Source: Mastigias papua
Taxonomy: Eukaryota; Cnidaria; Scyphozoa; Rhizostomeae; Mastigiidae
Direction: 5' to 3'
Assembly: GCA_964019165.1 (NCBI GenBank)
Contig: OZ025273.1
Span: 2,810,501 to 2,874,500, forward strand
DNA: 64,000 nucleotides
The position numbers and the translations under genes were made by a program. Every line of letters starts with the position of its first letter. Positions within the stretch are counted from its first letter, which is position 1. Shown one piece after another: positions 59,101-64,000 of the stretch. The notes under the pieces were generated by a model. The model had not been told where the DNA came from. It ran no database searches and saw only the letters and a list, made by a program, of their open reading frames with translations.

Positions 59101-60823
59101 GGAGAGAGGCCAACAAACAATAGAAAACTCAAGGGACAGGCTCTCTCGACAAAAAAAGGACGAACTGTAGAGCATTACGCCTGTTACAAAACAGAACTGA
59201 GGTCCAGACATTTGCAAAGGGGAGATGTAAAAGGTGCAACCTTAAGAAGAAAATTAGTTGCAATCATGCACTTCCAATGAAGCAAAATGTTGCCTTGGGA
59301 TAATAGCGTACAAAAAGTACAGAAAGCTGGAAGTTCTATTAGACAAGTTCGTAAAGGACTATCAAGAACAGCTTTCATGATTCCTTTCAAATGAAAAAAC
59401 AGATCAGGTTTCAAACTGCAAGGAGATATTCACTTGCTCAAACCATGCCCTAGGTAAAATGCACCTGGGAAAATTACTCCGAAAAAAGTGTGTAACAGCA
59501 CAATAAATACGCGAACATCATTGAATGATGTGTGACTGTACATAGCAAGATCAATGATGTCATTTGAAGCACAATCTGAACATATTTGCAAACAGAAAAA
59601 ATTGTGCTAAAAATCTAAGCTGGAATTCGACAGACAATCAAGCACCATTGAATAAAATATATCTAAAATAAGTTAGATTCATCTATAACAGTATAGAGGA
59701 AATTCTGTTAAAAGTGACCATCTGATTCGTGAAGATGAATGTCTCAAGAGGTTCTGTATATGCTACACAAATGCAATAATCATGGAGATGAACATGAGGT
59801 TTGATTCAAAGAAGATTCAACTATAACACGCAAATACAAAAAAATGCAAAGAAGACATCAAACAGCTAGTGTAAATAGCTCTGAACATGGATAAATTGAT
59901 GAAGTAGACTTAAGATAAGTTGGAAAATACTTTTCGAGCACAAATTAGATGATACTGTTTCAGCTAAAAAACAAAGCGATTTGAAAAGATAGTGGCATGT
60001 GAATATAGGGAAAAGCTACAGAAAAGCTGGGAAAAAATCCAGTAAGACAGACAACGAAATAAGGATGAAAATCAAAGGTCTTTGGACACCACAAGAACTA
60101 CCGTGAGAAATCAATGTAAAGGTCTTCGGGAAAGAGCTCGTTATGCCGATTAGAGTAGATGAGAACAGTTAGTTAAATTTATATCATAAATAATAGAACT
60201 CAAGAACAAACAGCACTGAACGAAGAAAGTTGAATTCATAACTCTAAAAATAAAGCGATAGGACCTATATACAGGATGTTTCAAACTTCTAAGCGGTTCA
60301 GCACATCTTAGGGAGCGGTCATTATTTATGACCAGGGTGGGGACTGAAGATAAAATGGTGGGGTAGCTGAAAAAATAAGCTGTGTAAGGTGGGGTAGAAG
60401 AATAATTTTTGACCACAAGGGTAGTGTAAAAGCCTGTACCACATTTAAGCATAAATGCACACTTCCTTTACTGTTTTCCTTCGGTGGGGTAAAGAAAATT
60501 AGACTTAAGCACATCGTGGGGTAAAACTTTTTTGAGGGAACATAACGCTTTCTCTTCAGTCCCCACCCTAGCCATAAATAATGACTGTACCCTTACAGAA
60601 TCTAATCCGTAGACTCAGTACAAAATTATATAACAGCGCAACGCAGTCTACAAGACGAGACAATACAGGGCCAAAGAATAAGAATAGAAAAAAAGCAAAC
60701 GACGTACTTGTAGTATTCTGCAGCAATTTCGAACTCTCCAAGGAAAACATGTGCATTTCCCAAATTGCTAAATGCCCTCCTTTCCGCCGCTCTGTCACTG
60801 AATTCCCTCGCAATCATGAGACG
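38422..60823 (-). CDS. GPSM2-like: G-protein signalling modulator (GPSM/LGN/Pins-like), 3' portion, 11 exons
   Basis: Joined minus-strand exons: 60823-60708, 55555-55504, 54988-54885, 54257-54149, 49141-49056, 46228-46179, 42862-42837, 42404-42321, 41710-41374, 40899-40814, 38568-38422. All introns are GT-AG and phases agree, giving 1197 nt (398 codons and TAA). Fragment residues 1-155 are TPR repeats (A-A-E-R-R-A-F-S-N-L-G-N-A, A-C-Y-S-L-G-N-T-Y, G-R-A-Y-W-S-L-G-N-A-Y). A ~55-residue linker follows, then four GoLoco motifs ending in D/E-Q-R at 221-239, 291-309, 339-358 and 374-391. By family, the TPRs bind Insc/NuMA-type partners and GoLocos bind GDP-loaded G-alpha-i, orienting spindles at the cortex. 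The first exon present starts in phase 0 in mid-TPR; upstream TPR exons must lie beyond 64000. It could be GPSM1 or GPSM2 type, or pre-date that split. Confidence 0.93.
40814..40899 (-). CDS. GPSM-like gene exon: first half of GoLoco 3
   Basis: Ends D-D-A-F-L-D-M-L-M-R-C-Q at a phase-0 donor CAG|GTATTG. The Q-R end of the motif is in the next exon. Confidence 0.93.
40990..41176. repeat. Interrupted (TA)n microsatellite
   Basis: TA repeats broken by TAGTATA, ATAAATAAATA and similar, in the short intron between GoLoco exons. It ends ATAATTTCTTATG, the same junction seen at 29940 beside a hammerhead. Confidence 0.9.
41374..41710 (-). CDS. GPSM-like gene exon: GoLoco 1 and 2
   Basis: The longest exon. 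GoLoco 1 is E-D-F-F-D-M-L-M-K-A-Q-G-G-R-M-D-D-Q-R; GoLoco 2 is N-L-F-D-I-L-Q-R-V-Q-G-S-R-I-D-E-Q-R. Both keep the Gln-Arg that reaches into the G-alpha nucleotide site. Confidence 0.95.
42321..42404 (-). CDS. GPSM-like gene exon: linker before the GoLocos
   Basis: N-G-V-L-T-S-S-S-G-Q-Q-D-R-A-L-S, then G-D-V-K-V-R-V-R-A-D-Q. A phase 0-0 cassette of 84 nt, Ser-rich as linkers in the family are. Acceptor CCCTAG, donor CAG|GTAAAA. Confidence 0.75.
42837..42862 (-). CDS. GPSM-like gene 26-nt microexon
   Basis: Codes A-A-Q-N-D-E-H-L-N. It is supported by a good acceptor (CTTGCAG), donor (T|GTGAGT) and exact phase fit (1 in, 0 out). It could be alternatively spliced; skipping would shift frame. Confidence 0.6.
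44368..45945 (-). pseudogene. Decayed Penelope-like element: RT plus broken GIY-YIG
   Basis: The reverse transcriptase (F-D-V-S-S-L-L-T-N-V-P, Q-L-D-G-V-A-M-G-S-P-L-G-P-A-L-A-N-I-F and catalytic Y-V-D-D at about 45363-45352) is open over 400 codons but lacks its N-terminal blocks. The downstream endonuclease begins C-V-V-Y-E-F-L-C, then is hit by TAG at 44721 (in place of the Tyr of Y-V-G-R-T) and by TAA at 44682 and 44637, before the readable tail I-G-Q-H-L. It belongs to a PLE lineage different from that at 20 kb. It lies in a GPSM-like intron in the gene's orientation. No hammerhead was found downstream. Confidence 0.85.
46179..46228 (-). CDS. GPSM-like gene exon: linker, Ala/Asp-rich
   Basis: A 50-nt exon (V-A-D-D-D-L-P-L-Q-A-A-A-A-S-T-T) with phases that join both neighbours. 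Acceptor TTTGCAG, donor G|GTGAGT. Low-complexity linker, assigned on splice sites and frame. Confidence 0.75.
47033..47242. mobile_element. MITE with TTAA target duplication, ~210 bp
   Basis: Inverted ends GTCTGGTTTCCA and its counterpart TGGAAGCCAGGCT are flanked by TTAA on both sides (47029-47032 and 47243-47246). The interior is rich in GATC/GATCG pieces that fold back (CGATCTTGGTGATCGCAAAG against CTTTGCGATCGCTAGGATCG). TTAA suggests piggyBac or Kolobok affiliation. Confidence 0.65.
47700..48345 (+). pseudogene. Decayed L2/CR1-like reverse transcriptase
   Basis: Pieces in shifting frames: E-D-Y-R-P-I, N-L-S-T-V-F-D-C-H-N-R-E-L-L-T-A-K-F-E-A-Y-G-F-N-R-S-A, then Y-S-S-G-Q-R-A-T-K-E-V-S-Q-G-S-V-L-G-P-I and F-N-V-F-I-S-D. 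These are RT motifs in order, with several frameshifts and stops. Confidence 0.8.
48340..48435 (-). mobile_element. 3' terminus of an L2/CR1-like element
   Basis: Minus strand: GGAGGGCCCCTTGAAAA, then GAAGGGCAACCCTCC, then (AAATATC)n. The same two blocks end the element at 25505-26195, so they mark a shared 3' region. This copy is strongly 5' truncated and its tail abuts the RT remnant on the other strand. Confidence 0.7.
49056..49141 (-). CDS. GPSM-like gene exon: end of the TPR superhelix
   Basis: V-G-D-R-T-G-E-L-T-A-E-M-N-I-A-D-L-K-V-V-L-G, matching the capping helix of LGN-type proteins. Acceptor TTATAG, donor AA|GTAAGT. Confidence 0.92.
49593..49856 (-). mobile_element. tRNA-derived SINE, copy B, with 14-bp target duplication
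   Basis: Minus strand begins GGGCGAGTGGCCAAGTGG then TTAGAGC (box A) and has GGTTCGAGCC (box B), followed by the body blocks shared with 14494-14755 and a tail of ACCTTTACCTTTA. Perfect 14-bp duplications GTCTTTAAATTCTA flank it at 49579-49592 and 49857-49870. It lies in a GPSM-like intron. Confidence 0.92.
50088..50375. repeat. Two diverged tandem units of ~145 bp
   Basis: Both units contain GGAAATAGGTG, AGA-ATTT-TC-CAATA, GATGAACAAATT/CAATGAACAAATT, GTTGT-TAGAAA and TTCACTG-ATGTATGTAGG. A third unit lies at 51600-51735 beyond a MITE insertion. Confidence 0.7.
50447..51345. mobile_element. ~900-bp MITE, host of a nested MITE
   Basis: Termini CCGTATTTCTCCGCCTATAA (left) and the complement of TTATCGGCGGAGAAATACACGG (right) are inverted. 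Subterminal CCCCCGCAGATAGGCCC recurs near both ends. A second element sits inside at 50519-50826. No ORF. Confidence 0.7.
50519..50826. mobile_element. Mariner-type MITE, TA target duplication
   Basis: Inverted ends CCGTAAATCCTCGAATTAGC and its complement are flanked by TA on both sides (50517-50518, 50827-50828). The interior has repeated CCCCCTCGAATAAGCCC. A TA duplication with short inverted ends fits Tc1/mariner derivatives. Confidence 0.85.
51600..51735. repeat. Third diverged unit of the 145-bp repeat
   Basis: Contains TTGGAAATCCTTGGGAGAAA, TTTCTCTCAATA, GCCTATATGCA and TTCGGTTGTA as in units 1 and 2. It is now 1.2 kb away because MITEs lie between. Confidence 0.6.
53442..54047 (+). 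other. Unassigned open stretch opposite a GPSM-like intron
   Basis: A 123-codon open frame (lacking an ATG at its upstream end) with V-Y-D-Q-R-M-P-K-L-H-K-N-R-E-R-V is followed in another frame by 76 open codons. The composition looks protein-like, but no family was recognised. It may be a remnant of a mobile element or chance. Confidence 0.2.
54149..54257 (-). CDS. GPSM-like gene exon: TPR
   Basis: R-V-G-E-G-R-A-Y-W-S-L-G-N-A-Y-T-A-L and A-E-K-H-L-I-V-S-K-E, ending in phase 0 at GAG|GTAAGT. Confidence 0.93.
54885..54988 (-). CDS. GPSM-like gene exon: TPR
   Basis: A-C-Y-S-L-G-N-T-Y-T-L-L-K-A-F followed by H-L-R-H-L-S-I-A-K-E-L-G-D. Acceptor CTCACAG, donor AG|GTATTG. Confidence 0.93.
55504..55555 (-). 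CDS. GPSM-like gene exon: TPR helix linker
   Basis: A 52-nt exon coding K-K-T-L-Q-I-A-E-D-L-G-D-K-A-I-E-A-Q. It completes the split Lys codon and ends in phase 0 at CAG|GTATAT. Confidence 0.9.
55556..60310. other. Intron of the GPSM-like gene
   Basis: Mostly unremarkable AT-rich sequence. Noted: repeated TTTCGCGCA words at 56245-56525, (AATC)n at 56715-56777, and a direct repeat of GCTCACGATTGCAACCAT near 57080-57117. No exon-like segment with family resemblance was seen. Confidence 0.5.
60311..60592. mobile_element. Harbinger-like MITE, 282 bp, TTA target duplication
   Basis: Left end GGGAGCGGTCATTATTTATG and right end (complement) GGGTACAGTCATTATTTATG are inverted over about 38 bp, continuing through AGGGTGGGGACTGAAGA. 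TTA flanks both sides (60308-60310 and 60593-60595), the 3-bp T-W-A duplication of PIF/Harbinger. No ORF. Confidence 0.85.
60708..60823 (-). CDS. GPSM-like gene, first exon in window: TPR
   Basis: R-L-M-I-A-R-E-F, then A-A-E-R-R-A-F-S-N-L-G-N-A-H-V-F-L-G-E-F-E and A-E-Y-Y, strongly LGN/Pins-like. Acceptor ATGCAG, donor AA|GTACGT (phase 2). Confidence 0.93.
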
Positions 60824-61369
60824 CTGCATGATATAATTAAATGGTGTTAGATACAAGCTAGACAGATTGCACGGAAATGCAAGTGAATAATTGCTTTTGT
60901 ACACCTTTCGAGCTGCTTATCTCAACTACAAGTGGGAAGGGATCATTACCAACCAAGCAATTGTAAACAGGCGCGGCTTGAAGATTTCAAAGGAAGGGTT
61001 TTTGTTCGCTAGCTAACGAAACTCAAGTTGCGGATTAGAGAAAACGCAATACTTGCAACATTGATAGTTTGTACAGGTGCTACAGCTGAAACTTTTTACC
61101 AATAATCAAACTGAATAGGGAAAACAAATACCAGAACGCAAATCCACTGTTGCATAATCAATTGGGAAGCAAATTAGGTTCGTTTGCTTTCCAAGGAAGA
61201 ATCAGAACTTGCAATAACTGTCATGGAGGCAGCTCTGATAGCATTAAACATTCAACTTCCATTCCTAGTTGTGTTTAATGCTATTGAAAGGTGTTGAATG
61301 GTACGGAATGACGTTTGAATGATGGTATGTGAAGTCGTGAGATTCGAAATTTACAGATTACCGCGAAAA

Positions 61370-61381
61370 TATTATTATTAC

Positions 61382-61424
<43 letters not shown>

Positions 61425-61425
61425 T
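61370..61425. repeat. (ATT)n microsatellite
   Basis: About 18 ATT units with one ACT interruption, upstream of the first GPSM-like exon in the window. Confidence 0.9.
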
Positions 61426-61929
61426 TTAGTACTATTTCTTTGTTCTGTTTTTTGTTAAACATGTTAATTTCATAAATGTACTATGTATTCTCTACAAGCA
61501 AGCCAATTACACATTGTCAGAATTTTTTGAGAGGTGTATTATTGTAAGTAGTTTTATGTATTCAATATGAAGTTTCAAAAAAAATTATTCTTATTTTGCT
61601 TTCGCTTCTTTTCAGATTACAAAATTGCATGTCTGTGAGCTGGGAAAAAGTTGCTTGTTAGTAGAGGGATAAAAATTTTTCGCTATCTATTGGAACAGGG
61701 TGGGTGGGCAAACTGATCAAAATTGGAGGAGTCTTGTTGAAACTAAGTTTCATGCCGGAACCAAAACTGACAAAAACACTGCGCGATACAACAACACTAA
61801 TAACGATAGCAATAATGACAAATACGTTATTTAACGCTGGAAGTTTATGATATAGGTAGATTCTTGCAGCTAATTGAGCCCAACTACTACAGAATAAATG
61901 AGAAACTACAATTTTGACACTAACTCATA

Positions 61930-62099
61930 GGGATCATTCAGTCGCTACGTAACGCTTCTAATGGGAGGGAAGATACCGTGATTTGTTACGTTGTTGTTTA
62001 ATTCCTACGTAGAGGTATGTTACGGAAAGTCACGAGAGGGGGAGGAGAGGGGGTCTCAAAAACGGTAAATTTGAGGTTAGGAAACGAGTGAATGACCCC
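61930..62099. mobile_element. Short MITE with GGGRTCATTCASTCG termini
   Basis: GGGATCATTCAGTCG at the left and the complement of CGAGTGAATGACCCC at the right form inverted ends around 170 bp. ATA flanks both sides, a candidate 3-bp duplication. The ends resemble those of the G-rich MITEs at 19.7 and 22.9 kb. Confidence 0.65.
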
Positions 62100-62447
62100 A
62101 TATAGCCAATATTTACAGCATACAGCCCTTGCAGCACCTACAAATGCACATGTTGCTTTTATGCTTTTTCTATAGATGTTGAAGCTCGTTGGACTACTGG
62201 CTACTTTAACAGTAGCGGCCAGATGCTGCGATGGCTTATTTCCCACATATATGGTTATCACCCTTTAAAGCATGCCCACCAATGTAGTCAAATATTACAT
62301 ATCAGAAACCTTAAAACAAATTATCATCTCTATTTCCATTTCTTGAATCCTAGAACCAACACGTCGAAAAAGAAAGCCATATGGTTGGAATTAACTTTAA
62401 TTTATAACACACCCACTATGATAGATTAATCCTAATACTATTACAGA

Positions 62448-62500
62448 CAAACTCATACCGACGCTTCGGGCCCATTACGGGATCCGTCATCAGTATGGAC
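62448..62500 (-). ncRNA. Hammerhead ribozyme variant with G15.1
   Basis: Minus strand: CTGATGA (62493-62487), long imperfect stem II (CGGATCCC/TGGGCCCG with a GTAA loop), GAAG instead of GAAA (62467-62464), CGUC with triplet GUC and the cut after 62460. Stem I pairs CATA with TATG after a two-base bulge. G15.1 could wobble with U16.1. Confidence 0.6.
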
Positions 62501-62559
62501 AAATTAGTACGTCCCATGTTATTACTTGAACTGTTACACTTTAGGCCCCATGAGATTAC

Positions 62560-64000
62560 CAAATGAGATCAAACCTTAACACTTAGAACAGAAATGGAGA
62601 GAGAGCGAGAGCTAGCAAAATGTGCTAGCTAAGTTACACCAAAGTCACTTAATCAGCACAGAAAAACAGTTTCCAAAGATAGTTTCTCTTTCCAATAGAT
62701 ACTGTCGTTCTCATTTCATATACTGTTCCATTGTGATCTTCACTCTACTAACTTGCTCAAATCTTCTTCCAAGTATCCCACCTTCCGCTTAAACATCCTA
62801 TAACTGCTGCTGTTAAAAATTGCACTTCACTAAATATCCTCCTTTCTCGTGGTTCGAAACATAACTGCTGATGTTGTCAATCTTTTGTTTCGTCTGCTGC
62901 TTTTACTGGGACGCGTCATATCCACAATGTATATTTCTTTTTCTCACCTTCTAGAATCAGGTCAGGTCGTCTAGCTGTGCAGTTCATTCCCATTTGATAT
63001 TCCCAGCCCCACAATAGCTTCTTTCCGTCACGTCCTATAGCCTCTTTATCTCCCCTTCTCCACAAACCATTTTGTCCCCTACTTTCAATACTGCTCCGCA
63101 GGACTAATTTTGTACACTGGTATCCCCAAAAAGCAGACCACAACCAGTGTTCTCAAGATTTATGAATACTTGTCTTCCATACAAGCAGCCCAAAGCTTTC
63201 TTGATGACGTTTGATGTTGTACGTAAACAAGATTTTTGCAGTACTACCATTGTCATTACTACTAGTACACAAATTACCATCTGAAAGCAATGATGGGACC
63301 ACGAGGAGGAATGTGGAACATGCCCCCAAAATTCTTTCCAAGATCAATGTTTTTGTTCGAGCCAAATTCGAGGAGAAAAGTTGGAGAGAGTGGGAGGTTT
63401 CTAGCAAGGCAAAATTCTTTGCTATGTCATATCATGGCTCACTGTCATGTTTTGATTAAGCAATTTATTGCATGGTGTTGTACTTAAGGGTGTAGCCCCG
63501 AAGAGTGAAGTCCGTAAAAGATAATGCCTTGCTCGAGCTCCTCCCGTCTGTAGAAGGTGGCGCCGCTCCTATCTAAGAGTGCCCTATTTTCATTCTTAGT
63601 CGACAATTACCTCAAAAACTCGATGACGTTTGGTCTCTAGTAGAGAGCAATCTATCTAACCATATTTTCCAATTTACTTTAAAATATACCAATAACATCC
63701 TACATACTCATAACAATTTTCGCCTGTAGAAAAATGCCAATCATCTGACTTCCAATGTTGTATGCTTCTGGAAACTCCACTCCAAGTTACAACAGGTTAC
63801 ATAATTTATCTTGAGCAAGGCCGGTACATCAGGCTTCAACAGTCTGTTCTCAATGTTCTAGTCACCTCCTTCAAGATAGTAGAAGTATATTCTATGTATG
63901 CGGACACTCAAGGCTTCACTTCACCTTTCATCATAATCAGACATGATCTACGTTGTGATTTGTTTTCAAGATCCAACGACAACAGCTTCTATATTCTAAA
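62560..64000. other. Window end, nothing recognised
   Basis: No TPR exon of the GPSM-like gene was found here, so the preceding exons probably lie beyond the window. A (GA)n-rich patch is at 62595-62610. Confidence 0.45.

Overview
This window is nuclear DNA of an animal, most likely a cnidarian (inference). The coding sequence is split into short exons with canonical GT-AG introns. The best gene is an astacin metalloprotease carrying thrombospondin, MAM and three ShK modules, a mix typical of cnidarian secretomes. The DNA is AT-rich and crowded with Penelope-like elements (PLEs), hammerhead ribozymes, MITEs, a tRNA-derived SINE and long (TA)n tracts. No bacterial operon structure, rRNA or tRNA gene, or CRISPR array was seen.

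Layout. 1-2.2 kb holds a fold-back MITE. 2204-3172 (+) is an intronless rhodopsin-type GPCR. 5.4-5.8 kb holds a PLE endonuclease fragment and a possible decayed ribozyme. 6357-28663 (-) is a complete 14-exon astacin gene whose exons join in frame to 686 codons plus a stop: signal peptide, propeptide, M12A protease, two TSP1-like repeats, MAM, three ShK. Its introns hold a retrotransposon tail, (GAT)n arrays, a SINE, a small element with 44-bp inverted termini and a hammerhead, an almost intact PLE, a probable twin-primed L2/CR1-like insertion and several MITEs. 29.9-30.1 kb has two hammerheads head to head between (TA)n tracts. 34036-37742 is a 3.7-kb element with ~1-kb near-identical inverted arms and a perfect 9-bp target duplication.

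38422-60823 (-) is the 3' part (11 exons, 398 codons plus stop) of a GPSM/LGN/Pins gene: TPR repeats and four GoLoco motifs. Its 5' exons are not in the window. Its introns hold a decayed PLE, a TTAA-flanked MITE, L2-like debris, a SINE with 14-bp target duplication and one MITE nested in another. 60.3-62.5 kb has a Harbinger-like MITE, a second MITE and a fifth hammerhead.

The host genes are independent: a secreted protease, a receptor, and a cortical spindle-orientation/G-protein regulator. The unusual theme is the mobile-element layer. Five good hammerhead cores with a two-base-pair loopless stem III occur, one about 290 bp downstream of a PLE ORF, two facing away from each other, and one inside a 261-bp inverted-terminus unit resembling a non-autonomous retrozyme.
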